Source of the DNA: Basidiobolus ranarum
Taxonomy: Eukaryota; Basidiobolomycota; Basidiobolomycetes; Basidiobolales
Reading direction: 5' to 3'
NCBI GenBank assembly: GCA_040143965.1
Contig: JASJQH010000227.1
Coordinates: 1-20,495 of the forward strand
Length of the DNA stretch: 20,495 nt
This document shows positions 1-8,483 of the stretch, piece after piece (the first letter of the stretch is position 1; the number at the start of each line of letters is the position of its first letter). A program made the position numbers and the translations under genes. Under the pieces are notes generated by a model, which was given only the letters and a program-made list of their open reading frames with translations, searched no databases and was not told the DNA's origin.

Positions 1-1
1 T

Positions 2-205
2 GATGACTGGGAGGCGACAGCACATCTTCAACGTCTTGAAGAAGAGGTTAGTAGACATCACCTGAGTTTCCAGAGAGACATAATAGGTGTCACCCCAACT
101 CCGAACATTTCGAGAATGGATTCCGAGATAGCGGTTCAGATTTTGCTCAGTGGAATCGATGCCCGAGTGAACGGTTACATGAGACAGCGCAGAATTAATG
201 TTTGA
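2..205 (+). CDS. C-terminal end of an unidentified protein (5' part outside window)
   Basis: An open frame enters from the left edge, runs 67 codons and ends at TGA (203-205). It begins DDWEATAHLQRLEEE and ends in a basic RQRRINV tail. The composition is hydrophilic and mixed (acidic stretch, then amphipathic, then basic), as expected of a real protein and unlike the AT-rich junk that follows. It has no initiator in the window, so it is either a last exon or the end of a long exon. I do not recognise the family. There is no signal peptide or membrane segment in the visible part. The frame could be a chance opening, but 67 codons without a stop in AT-rich DNA, with balanced codon use, favours coding. 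Confidence 0.45.
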   Translation, partial: DDWEATAHLQRLEEEVSRHHLSFQRDIIGVTPTPNISRMDSEIAVQILLSGIDARVNGYMRQRRINV

Positions 206-410
206 AGACACTAAAGAAAGTAATATGTAAATAAAATAGATGGAAAAGATCTTAAATGGTGGATTTGGTAGAGTTTTTAAGTAGTCTCGTCGATAATATC
301 TGCTCTATAAGCATCATAACGTATACAAGTTAAACTACATCAATGGAAGATAGTGCCAATTGCTGTCGATCTGGAACGATTGCTATTCTGGGTTCAGAAG
401 GCATAGCTGA

Positions 411-494
411 ATTGACAATGACTGATGAACTATTGACAATGACTGATGAACTATTGACAATGACTGATGAACTATTGACAATGACTGATGAACT
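411..494. repeat. 21-bp tandem repeat, four perfect copies
   Basis: Four identical 21-bp units lie head to tail (411-431, 432-452, 453-473, 474-494). The unit length is a multiple of three and the array is open on both strands. The + strand reads LTMTDEL repeated and the - strand reads SSSVIVN repeated. Perfect identity between copies suggests recent expansion by slippage or unequal exchange. The enclosing ORFs are only 62 codons (+) and 73 codons (-), so coding status is unproven. Confidence 0.95.
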
Positions 495-555
495 ATTATA
501 TACAGTTATGATCAAAAGTCTTAATACATGAATCAACTGACTTTTTATCATCAGT

Positions 556-796
556 AGTACCCTCAGTAAACTTTTGGGAGACAGTGGCGACTTCAGTAGA
601 CTTGTGAATGACAGTGGGGACTTTAATAAGCTTAGAGATAGTAGGGACTTTAGTACTTTTTAGAGAGTTTGTAGCTACAGCATTTGGCCTGTGTGAATTG
701 GCAGTTGCTTTACTAAACCTAATTCTTCAACAAGGACTGGTACTTTATTTCAATACAAGCGCCAGATTTAGTGGTGACTTTGGTAGACTTGTGAAT
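556..796 (-). repeat. Degenerate ~27-30 bp repeats coding a Thr/Lys-rich pattern on the - strand
   Basis: Related segments follow the pattern GGnGACTTnAGTAnnCTT. Examples start near 586, 617 and 644, and another at 773. The copies at 586-609 and 773-796 match at about 20 of 24 positions. On the - strand they read as imperfect 9-10 residue repeats of the type KSTKVPT / KSTEVATV, a composition usual in Ser/Thr-rich linkers of fungal wall proteins. The frame is not open throughout. With the Ser-rich - strand reading of the 411-494 array, this could be the remains of one wall-protein gene on the - strand, which is inference. Confidence 0.5.
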
Positions 797-805
797 TTTA
801 GATGA

Positions 806-2260
806 ATTTGCAGCAGCTGTAGAAATGATCCAGTGCTCTATATTTCGCGTCAGATATTAGTACCCAAAACACCTCTCCACATATTTTTTCTTTCTATACT
901 ATAAATCTAACAACAAATTGAGCAAGGTTTGGGGCTTCTTTGAAAAATCTGTATATTTGAGAACTTCCAAGTAAATTCCAAGTGAGAATAATGGGTTATA
1001 TCTTGGTGAATATAGGATACCTGAATACCAATCTATATAGGACTATATAGGTGTTTAGGCAATGCTAATTTCAACAGACTATTTTAAATTATGTTTTAGA
1101 TACGCATAGCATACCTCACCTCTACCTTCATCTGGTCATTAGTGGTATAAATGTTTCAAAAAAAGCAAAATAACCCCACTAGGAGGTCCTTTTTCCCATT
1201 GTTTTTGGTTATTATGGCAAATACCTTTAATTACTTTAATAGCAAATCTTTCTCAATACCCTTATCTTTACTTCTTTTGATGACAATAGTCTTAGGAGCT
1301 ATACCAATAACAAGATCCCAAACACTATCATAGTTTGAATGTTAACTCCATTTTTAGCTGAGTTTATAAAGATTTCCATCTTTTTCTGATTGTTTGGGTC
1401 TTTATTCTCATAATTAGCATCTTTTATTAAACTATTATAACCCACCCCCTTTGTTCTAAACTTCAACACCTTTTTCATAGCATATATTTGAGGACTATGA
1501 AAACTACCTTCGTCATTCCAACATTCTATAGACCATCTACTCAACAAACTACCAAACTATGGAACCTATAAATACCTCAGTTCCAAGTTATGGCCACTCG
1601 TAGTGTGGTGAGCAATGGACGCAAGGCACGTGATGCCTAAAAGAAAATGAGACTTTTAAAATCGGCCAACAGTCTAGTTCAAAAGTTACGCTTTATATAA
1701 CACAATCTTACTAGGAATAACGCTACATGTACTACTGTGTAAGTGATGGAGATAAGTGAATATACTTTCATATCTTAGTCAAGGTTGGCAAATATGAGTC
1801 TATACTGCTTCATTATACATTCGTGAGTGCAAATAGCGGTTATGAAGTAGTGTAATTACCCGTTCAGATTCATTTTCAATTCTGGAAATCACTTTAGTAC
1901 TGTTGTGGCCAGGGTGGGTTAGGTTAAGGGAGTATTGCCACTTTATGACCCGTACGATTAAGGTATTGTACTGGATTCTACGACTGGTTTGAAGCAGCTA
2001 TTTCAACTCTCCAAAAGAGGTAACTCCGAGTGAACGAATCGGAGCAAAGGAGATGATTTAGTACAGAAAAACACCAAACATACCACAAACATACCACGGC
2101 ACCGAGGCAAACGGCAATCAGATATGTTGTGTACAAGTTGAAATGATCTTCAAATGGAATCTTGGGTGCAATTGGCGCATAGATATAATTGGCGTACAGC
2201 AAAGGAGGAATTAATCAGATCCGAAGCCTCTACCTATAGTAAAATCTAAGATCATTCCCC
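806..2260. other. Gene-poor stretch, no supported gene
   Basis: About 1.45 kb without a convincing gene. The longest frames are a 60-codon + frame (1151-1333) with a hydrophobic end, and an 82-codon - frame (1299-1547) that is hydrophilic and Lys/Asn-rich. They overlap each other, have no recognisable domain, and could be chance openings or the tail of a decayed gene. No tRNA, no clear inverted-repeat element and no array of repeats was seen. Confidence 0.5.
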
Positions 2261-2261
2261 A

Positions 2262-2282
2262 TCTGATAAATCATCAGATAAG
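2262..2282 (+). promoter_or_regulatory. Paired GATA-type motifs upstream of the GPI-like gene
   Basis: TGATAA (2264-2269) and AGATAAG (2276-2282) lie in the same orientation, their GATA cores 12 bp apart, about 105-125 bp before the start codon of the secreted-protein gene. The spacing and shape are compatible with binding by fungal GATA zinc-finger factors. A nearly identical pair occurs at 5182-5202. Confidence 0.35.
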
Positions 2283-2334
2283 CTAGGTTGCACCAAACCC
2301 AATTTAACTTAAACTACCCCTTCGATCTAGGAAG

Positions 2335-2342
2335 TATAAAAA
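2335..2342 (+). promoter_or_regulatory. TATA box of the six-cysteine secreted protein gene
   Basis: TATAAAAA lies 45 bp before the ATG at 2387. This implies a short leader and argues against the in-frame extension to 2288, which would start upstream of the TATA box. Confidence 0.6.
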
Positions 2343-2386
2343 CCCTTGACAACTTCATAAAAAATCATCCACCTGAACCATCAACA

Positions 2387-2959
2387 ATGCATTTGACTTC
2401 TGCTCTTTTCACTGTCTTCGCTGCCACCTTGGTATCCGCTCAGACCGAGTTCCCTTTCCCACAGAATCCTGAGTGCATTGAAAAATGCAGTATGGTTAGT
2501 AAATGTATGGTCATCTTGCAGCTTAAAGTATATACTAACAAATTTAATTAACAGGCAACCGGTAGTAAGCTTGTTGATGGATTTACAGTAGACCCTAAAA
2601 GTCCCAACTTTATGAAGTCTCTTGATCTTTTCTGTGATAAGACTGGTGCCAACTACAGCAAATATATGGGTGAGGCCATGGGATGTATGGGCAATTGCCC
2701 AAAGGCTGACGTCGATACATTTATGACGAACTTCAGACCTATTTGCAACTGGTATGGTGAATTAGTTGGTAAGGATACTACCGCCGATGCATTAAATAAG
2801 CCCAAGTCATCTGCTTCCGCTAGTGATGCCACTCAAACTACTAACCCCACTCCAACTGATAAAGCTACACCACAAGCCACTAACTCCGCCGCCACTTTAC
2901 GCACTGGTGGCATGTTAGCCCTTGTTAGCCTTTTCGCCGCTGTTGTTACTCAATTTTAA
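2387..2959 (+). CDS. Small secreted six-cysteine protein with GPI-anchor-like C-terminus
   Basis: Two exons, 2387-2494 and 2555-2959, encode 170 residues. The 60-nt intron (2495-2554) has a GTTAGT donor, a TACTAAC branch site and an AACAG acceptor, phase 0; other nearby donors lead to a stop or are poor. Residues 1-18 are a clear signal peptide (hydrophobic, ending LVSA before QTEF). The mature domain holds exactly six cysteines, at 30, 34, 63, 80, 84 and 100 (C-x3-C-x28-C-x16-C-x3-C-x15-C), likely three disulfides. A Ser/Thr/Pro/Ala-rich linker (about 115-150) and a hydrophobic tail without a charged end (about 155-170) follow, as in GPI-anchored wall or plasma-membrane proteins, with a likely anchor site at the small residues near 148-152. 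It has too few cysteines for CFEM. The family is not recognised. The function is probably at the cell surface; the precise role is unknown. Confidence 0.85.
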
Positions 2960-3008
2960 AGCGATTTTTATATTACTGCATCAATTCATCAATATCCATA
3001 CATTACCT

Positions 3009-3014
3009 AATAAA
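3009..3014 (+). terminator. Polyadenylation signal AATAAA
   Basis: AATAAA lies 50 bp after the stop codon of the six-cysteine secreted protein gene, a usual distance for a fungal 3' processing signal. Confidence 0.5.
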
Positions 3015-3465
3015 CGATATTTTCTAGAGTAATCATTTCCTGTTCACCTGTATTTGATTTAGTAATTTATTTTCTTTGCTACTTGGCCCTCAACTGATCT
3101 TTACGTTTTTGAGACCTTCGGAAACAATTAAACCAAAGATATGGTACGAATACTTATACCAAAAATTCTGCATAATGCACGATTGTCTCACTCAGTGAGT
3201 GCTTTTCTTACATACTGAGAAAGACTAGATTGTTCTATCTCTTTGTAGAAGAAGAGGTTTCAATTGATTTTTTCAATCCCAAGACATCTATTGATTACTA
3301 GATAATATGTACACAGTTGCATATGATTTGTGCAGTGAATCAGTGGTTTATTTAAATGTCTATTATGAAAATGTTGATAGATTTAGTCGAACTTGGATGG
3401 AATTGGTTTTTCCAAATATGTTTTAGAGAATGAATTTATGTGGTTTAGAATTAAAGAAAATCAGT

Positions 3466-4620
3466 TTAAATGCGAGCCTTCTCATCTACAACAACATGAA
3501 CGTTGCCGGAGGAGTAGTTAGGAAGAGTTTCCATAGATGGGGCTCCAGGAGTGACATTAGCCTTCTTGTTCTTCTTGCTACGACGGAATGCGAAGAAGGC
3601 AGCGGCACCGAGGAGGGCGACACCAGCGATGGAGCCAATGGTAATACCAGCAATCTTTCCTCCACTTAAACCAGCTGATTTAGCTTCCATAATGCCACCA
3701 TGAGCGTTATGACCATAGCAGTTGATGTTAGCAGATTGGACACCAAGCATAGAGCACATTTCATTGTCACCATTGATACAGGCCGCTTGAGATTGGCTAC
3801 ATTTTTTCAACATACAGATTCCGGAATGATAATCTTCCCAGTTGGCACAATCAATGCTACTAGCGGCATATTGATCGAGAGAGTTAGGAATATCACAGAA
3901 GTAGGTGTAAGTATCGTTGATACGGGCGACGAAGGGCTTAGCACTTTCGCTAGCACATGCTGAGTTGGTGGACATTTCTGGGAGGCAGTATTTGCTGTAA
4001 TGACAGCTATAACCAGGGAGGGGGCAACTCTTGCTTGAGTTACAGAAGTAAGCTGACATGCTAGTGGCAGTTTGAGGTGTAGCATTATTTAAAAGACAAA
4101 CACCATGATGGAATGTCTCCCAAGATGCACAGGCAGAGGCATCGACTGCCTGAGCATTCAGAACCTCTGGAACTTTGCAGAACTTGGTGTAGACGTCATT
4201 TACACGGGCAACAAATGCTTGTTTATCGCAATCCGAAGTGGCTTCGACTTCTGAGACACAGTACTTGTTGTCTTTACAAGTATGTCCAGCGATGGGACAG
4301 GATTTGGTGGCACTGCAAAAGTATGAGTCTACTGTTTTTGCTACAATATTAGTAGTGGGTTCCTTTAAAAGGCAGACACCTTGATGGTAACTTTCAAATG
4401 AAGCGCAACCAGAAGCATCAGTTACTTCGGCGGCAAGAGTATCGGGTACGTTACAGAATTGAGTATATACATTGCTAATACGAGCAACAAATGGAGTGGC
4501 GCAGCTTGCAGGGGTTACTTCAGCGGTACAGTACTTATTATCTTTGCAAGTAAATCCTTCACGTGTGCAGGGCTTCTGGGCATTGCAATAGTAAGCATCG
4601 GCAGTGGTAGCGAGAGACAT
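3466..4620 (-). CDS. Single-pass membrane protein with three 8-cysteine modules
   Basis: An uninterrupted 384-residue frame. Three tandem modules of about 80-90 residues (about 10-86, 100-178, 191-272) each carry eight cysteines: C12-18-25-31-40-56-72-83, C102-108-115-121-131-148-164-175 and C193-199-206-212-222-242-258-269. Spacing is C-x5-C-x6-C-x5-C-x8/9-C-x15-19-C-x15-C-x10-C, with shared blocks such as KYC, PFVARI, YT-FC and H-GVCLL. Four further cysteines (274, 281, 289, 301) precede one membrane segment (about 323-345, GxxxG-type) and then RRSKKNKK, giving a cytoplasmic tail of about 40 residues. The topology should be modules outside, tail inside. No N-terminal signal peptide is visible, and an in-frame TGA five codons before the ATG with no AG between fixes the start. 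It is convergent with the six-cysteine gene. I do not recognise the family; a surface sensor or adhesin-like role is inference only. Confidence 0.9.
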   Translation of the reverse strand: MSLATTADAYYCNAQKPCTREGFTCKDNKYCTAEVTPASCATPFVARISNVYTQFCNVPDTLAAEVTDASGCASFESYHQGVCLLKEPTTNIVAKTVDSYFCSATKSCPIAGHTCKDNKYCVSEVEATSDCDKQAFVARVNDVYTKFCKVPEVLNAQAVDASACASWETFHHGVCLLNNATPQTATSMSAYFCNSSKSCPLPGYSCHYSKYCLPEMSTNSACASESAKPFVARINDTYTYFCDIPNSLDQYAASSIDCANWEDYHSGICMLKKCSQSQAACINGDNEMCSMLGVQSANINCYGHNAHGGIMEAKSAGLSGGKIAGITIGSIAGVALLGAAAFFAFRRSKKNKKANVTPGAPSMETLPNYSSGNVHVVVDEKARI

Positions 4621-4708
4621 TTTTGTACAGTTTCAATTGCTTGAAAGTTGAAGAGATGGATTGCAAGATAAGATGAATTGCGAATTAACTAGAGTATGGA
4701 AGACCGAG

Positions 4709-4716
4709 CTTATATA
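4709..4716 (-). promoter_or_regulatory. TATA box of the 8-cysteine-module gene
   Basis: TATATAAG on the - strand, about 90 bp before the ATG at 4620. No ATG lies between it and 4620, which supports that start. Confidence 0.6.
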
Positions 4717-5425
4717 CGTTGGCCACCTATTTTCTTTCACAGTTAGCATGGGTATTCATAAAAAGTATCACCAAGCATTCACTCAATTCGGATATAAACT
4801 ACTTTCTCGTGGAACTATGACAACCATTGAAAAACTTTGAAAATCAAAGTGATATGGAGAGGGATTTCTAGATGAATTCGGTGACTACTAAACACGTGTT
4901 TTCGTGGGTGAGAAAGTTACAGAATTCCGATTATGATCTGCTGGCGATTCTTGCGCCAAATGCGTAGAATTGCCCCATTAGAGACGATGGGAAGGAATAT
5001 ATTTCCTATTAAGGTGATTTTCCACCTTCATCTGCTGACAAGTACTCATGCAGCAGTTGGTATTGAGGGAAAATGCTGCAAGGCATTGAATACAACATTC
5101 AATGAGACGGTAATACTACAAGTATTCTAATTTCAGGATCATTTCGTTCTATATTGGATTCATCATTTTGGGCAATCTGGATCTGATAAATCAATCAGAT
5201 AATTTTCTATTTTGTATTCAGCCGTTTCATTGCTACTTTTAGTAACCTTACACAATGAAGTCTAACGAATAAGCTTAAATCAAATCTGATAAAGGGAATT
5301 TATTATAGTTCCATCTAACAACAAGCATTAAATGGCGTATTTTGTATTGAAATATTATTGAATAGCATTGAAATCTCATCATCCAGCAGCATTAATCGTT
5401 TGTAGTATTATCTAACAGTACTATT
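4717..5425. other. Intergenic region; one GATA pair, no supported gene
   Basis: About 0.7 kb of AT-rich sequence. A 65-codon + frame (4933-5130) has no recognisable feature. A CACGTG hexamer lies near 4893. A second paired GATA motif (TGATAA then AGATAA, 5184-5202) is almost the same sequence as the pair at 2262-2282, and a single TGATAA follows near 5287. These could serve the gene to the left or be chance in AT-rich DNA. Confidence 0.4.
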
Positions 5426-6483
5426 CTATTTTCTGTTGATTTGGAGCTTTTCCGAAGTCCAAACGTCATAATCCTTCTTGAATTTAGGATTACTTAATGA
5501 TCTAAGTAACTCTAACTTGAAACGATATCCTGAGCCATTGGAAACTGAAACCTCCTTCTTAACGCCACGGACATACTTGACCATTGTGCCCGCAAATCTC
5601 ACGAATGAAAAGTCGAAGCCAATTGGACGGGGTATGTTATGGGTCTCCACAAAGCTATCAATCTCTTTTCCAGGCTTTAGCAACGTACCTTTCATAAAAA
5701 CTGTAAGGTGATTGTAGAAAAGATAAATCAAGGGATGATCCTTGTCTTTGGATATGTAGACAGTCTTTTCTTCCCCTGTACCTTCGCTGAACATGAATGT
5801 TTCATCTCCACTAGAATTTTTGATCGCAAACCTACTATGGAAGTCATCGCTAGCTGGTAAGCTCCGAAGATTACTTCTGGTGCCACACCCACAAAATTTA
5901 TATCATTAGCCCCAATAATACCTGCAACGTGAGTACCATCGCCATCACAATCCTTTGAGTCAGCACTGGGAGCTAGATTTTGTGGATCCTCATCATATCC
6001 GTTACCAACAAAATCGTAGCCATATTGAACTCTGCAGTGTTTTCGTTTGAAATAACCTCCCAAAGCAGGATAGGTGTAATCGATTCCTGTATCGATGACA
6101 CCAACCCTACTACCAGCCCCAGTATTTTTAAGTGGCTTGTGGACTTTATCTACATCGGTCTACAAATGAAAAAATGCGATCAAGTTGGAGAGCAGAGATT
6201 GGACCAATTTTATGGGCTTCTTTTCCCCTTCTCTTTACTAGAATTACACATCCTTGGGATCCACATGAATAGACATGGTATTCATGAAATCAGTAAAAGA
6301 AATACGCTCGTTGAAAGCAATTCCCATATCATTCAGAGTAGTACGGAACTGGTGGTGTTCTTGTTCAGGAACGGATTCGCTACTAGATGCATTGAATTCT
6401 ACGATAAAAGCCTTTAATAGAATACTCTTATTCTTCTTGATGAACTTCGGAAATGAACCTTTTGTGAAAATTTTCCCGCCCAT
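5426..6483 (-). pseudogene. Decayed secreted subtilisin (S8 family) with internal deletion
   Basis: Reading on the - strand: an I9-type propeptide piece (6244-6483, with AFIVEFN and FNERISFTDFMN), a likely intron of about 90 nt (6160-6249, acceptor TTTGTAG), then HKPLKNTGAGSRVGVIDTGI, which contains the catalytic Asp (DTGID). Next comes GYDFVGNGYD and the His-region motif, here GDGTHVAG instead of GHGTHVAG, so the catalytic His is replaced by Asp, then GVAPEVIFGAY. Straight after this, near 5860, the reading jumps frame into a C-terminal beta-rich domain ending at 5426. The whole Ser-containing part of the catalytic domain (GTS motif) and any PA insert are missing. About 40 residues normally between propeptide and Asp region are also lost, and no credible signal peptide is joined in frame. 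Intact relatives are secreted proteases of several hundred residues. This copy cannot be an active protease. Confidence 0.88.
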
Positions 6484-7189
6484 GAATGGCGTCGGCCATT
6501 ATCAACGCCGATAGCATAACAAGTGTTGAAACTTCCTAGTCAATTGTGCAGACCTAGGTTGTGAACTGAATATTTTAACTATTTCGAAACTAGTTAATTT
6601 CATATATATTTTTCATAAAGCAGTACTCACTTCAATTTTGGGTAAGTTTCAGAAAAAAACAACGGTTCAAGGCACATAGCTCCTTCATGCTCAAAAGGGA
6701 GGAAAGGATACTCGAATGAAGCAATAAATGATCACAGCATACGATGCAAACACTTTATCCTAATGCAAGGACATGATTCCTAAAGGAGAAATACCTTTTC
6801 GTATGTATTTCGCCGATTCTTTACTTTTTCTACAGAAGGATTTACTTGTTAAATAATCTGATAATCTGATAATATAGAAACTGAATAGTGGTACGAGCGA
6901 ATCCTTTGACGGAATGCGTAGCATGTGTAACGTTGGTGGTGGTACGTGATACGGCATTCGGTCGAGATTTATATTTGGTTGGGTTAACATGACATCACTG
7001 GATTTACCAATTAATCAACGTTTCCATGCAAATATTGATATGATTTACTGGCTCTGCTGGCATTTAGATTCCGATCAATTGAAAGCGGAATAATGGTTGC
7101 GAATAGAAAACTCTTACCAAGTATAGCCAGGAATAGCCGTGGAAAGAGTTCTAGCTTTACTAGAGATCTCCTCTACTCAAATGACCTAC
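6484..7189. other. Region between two decayed genes, no supported gene
   Basis: About 0.7 kb, AT-rich. It probably holds the lost 5' part or promoter of the subtilisin relic (a short frame MLSALIMADAIHG reads on the - strand just beyond 6483, out of phase with the propeptide). It may also hold unrecognisable upstream remains of the chitinase relic. Two consecutive TCTGATAA motifs lie near 6857-6872. The 76-codon - frame at 6760-6990 shows no domain. Confidence 0.4.
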
Positions 7190-7620
7190 ATCATTAAATA
7201 TCCTCTTAGCAAACCTGAGACTACCAATGCTCTAACTATGATCACTAAAGCTGGAATGAATTCTAATAAGTTCTTAATGAATGTAGCTAGTTATAGTCAA
7301 ACGTTCTGGTAGGGTGATTCTAATGATGGACCTACTTGTACTTTGACCAGTATAGGAGCTACTCCTGGCAGATGTACTAAAAAAAGTAGTTATCTAGTGT
7401 ATGGAGTAATTTAGGCAATCATTAATTGCTGGCAATATTGAAAATTTTATTATATTAGTGCTAGGGGAAGTGATATATTTTTCTATGTCACTAATGACTG
7501 GATTGCTTGCACTAATGGAAGTACTATGAACAGTAGATACCAAATGGCTAGAAGTATGAGTAACAAATACTGTAGAGTGGGCACTAAATTTAACAGTTAA
7601 CACATTGAGTGGAATAGATA
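7190..7620 (+). pseudogene. Fossil GH18 chitinase (killer-toxin-alpha-like subgroup), C-terminal part of the domain
   Basis: Short conserved blocks of the glycoside hydrolase 18 fold can be read in order on the + strand. These are a NALTMITKAG-type helix followed by a KF-MNVASYSQTFW strand (the SYGRSF block of the family), GPTCT...GATPGRCT, and then SDIFFYVTNDW with SRYQMARSM, the segment before the final barrel strand. The order and spacing match the half of the barrel after the catalytic DxxDxDxE motif. That motif itself was not found. The copy is broken in several places and is not a functional gene. Weaker similarity in composition (NFSYSYGTET, RYDQFAGLDYI) continues to about 8030 and may be its C-terminal extension. 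The relic is old enough that only blocks survive. Confidence 0.7.
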
Positions 7621-8030
7621 AAAGCGATGATACAACTTAATATACTGATAATTATTCATTACTAAAGATTGACCTAATAATAACCAACTTTAGATGAAGG
7701 GATGAAGTTAAGTTCAGATTGTATGTTTTATGGATAATGACAAGCATTATGGCATATCAGCCAAGATAGTGTAAATAGTTATAATGCTATGATTACTGGT
7801 AATTACACAAATATGTACTCCAAGAGAATCTTCCTTATGCTAAAGATAATGCTGAGAAAGAATATGTTAAATAACCAAAGAATTCACAAGGTACATGTGT
7901 ATGCTATGACCTCAGGCACTTTCAATTTCTCTTACAGTTATGGTACTGAAACAAAAAAGAATCCTATTCGATATGATCAATTTGCTGGTCTAGATTACAT
8001 TAGCAGCTTCAGAATTCAAATTTGAGAGTT
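7621..8030 (+). other. Possible C-terminal extension of the GH18 fossil
   Basis: Low-complexity-free stretches with coding-like composition on the + strand (for example a Tyr/Asn-rich block near 7770-7830 and a Phe/Tyr-rich block near 7905-8020) follow the chitinase relic at the expected distance for the extension found in large fungal chitinases. There is no domain name I can defend. It is treated as part of the same fossil, with low certainty. Confidence 0.3.
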
Positions 8031-8117
8031 TCACTGTTCCTATTTAAATGGGGCTTTGACTCTGTAAGCGAAGATTCTGTTATCATTTTCGTTGAAGCAT
8101 GAATTTACTGCCGATTT

Positions 8118-8216
8118 TGCTATTATTATTATTGCTATTATTATTATTGCTATTATTATTATTGCTATTATTATTATTGCTATTATTATTATTGCTATTA
8201 TTATTATTGCTATTAT
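8118..8216. repeat. 15-bp minisatellite, six full units plus a partial one
   Basis: TGCTATTATTATTAT repeats with starts at 8118, 8133, 8148, 8163, 8178, 8193 and 8208, the last unit being cut short at about 8216. It is built from an ATT triplet run interrupted by GCT. On the - strand it reads as repeated IIIIA, which makes a spurious 76-codon ORF (8040-8270). The pattern is typical of slippage and has no sign of function. Confidence 0.95.
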
Positions 8217-8248
8217 CGTTGACTCCCTCCTAACCTCCAGTTGACAAA

Positions 8249-8273
8249 TTGATGATGTTTTTACAAACAATGA
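8249..8273 (+). repeat. 25-bp direct repeat, copy 1
   Basis: TTGATGA, then GTTTT and ACAAACAATGA, 25 bp with two mismatches to 8484-8508 on the same strand, 235 bp apart. Both copies are followed within about 15-25 bp by TTTATGCC. This suggests a small local duplication. Confidence 0.6.
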
Positions 8274-8483
8274 GGCATATTTATGCCATGGGTCAAAGCA
8301 TGCGTGATAAATGTTCGATGATCCTAATTAAACTGGCATTATGCAATAATTATTGAGGTATCGGGCTGCAAATCTCTCTGCTTCAAATGACAAAAATTCT
8401 GATATTGATAATCATATGTTTGGAGGATGAAGTGTCCAATGGCTGCAAACTACTTGTACAAATATTGAATCCTTCCCTTCATC

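Noticed and set aside
411-494. CRISPR-like array
   Set aside because: Units are contiguous without unique spacers, and the organism is a eukaryote.
1151-1547. Two overlapping ORFs (60 codons +, 82 codons -), one with a hydrophobic end
   Set aside because: They conflict with each other, lack domains, and no promoter or splice pattern supports either.
2288-2386. Upstream in-frame start for the six-cysteine protein
   Set aside because: It lies upstream of the TATA box and would bury the signal peptide behind 33 residues.
5980-6417. 145-codon + strand ORF
   Set aside because: It is antisense to the subtilisin relic, whose motifs read clearly on the - strand.
8040-8270. 76-codon - strand ORF rich in Ile/Ala, looking like a membrane helix
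   Set aside because: Its hydrophobic core is only the translation of the 15-bp minisatellite.
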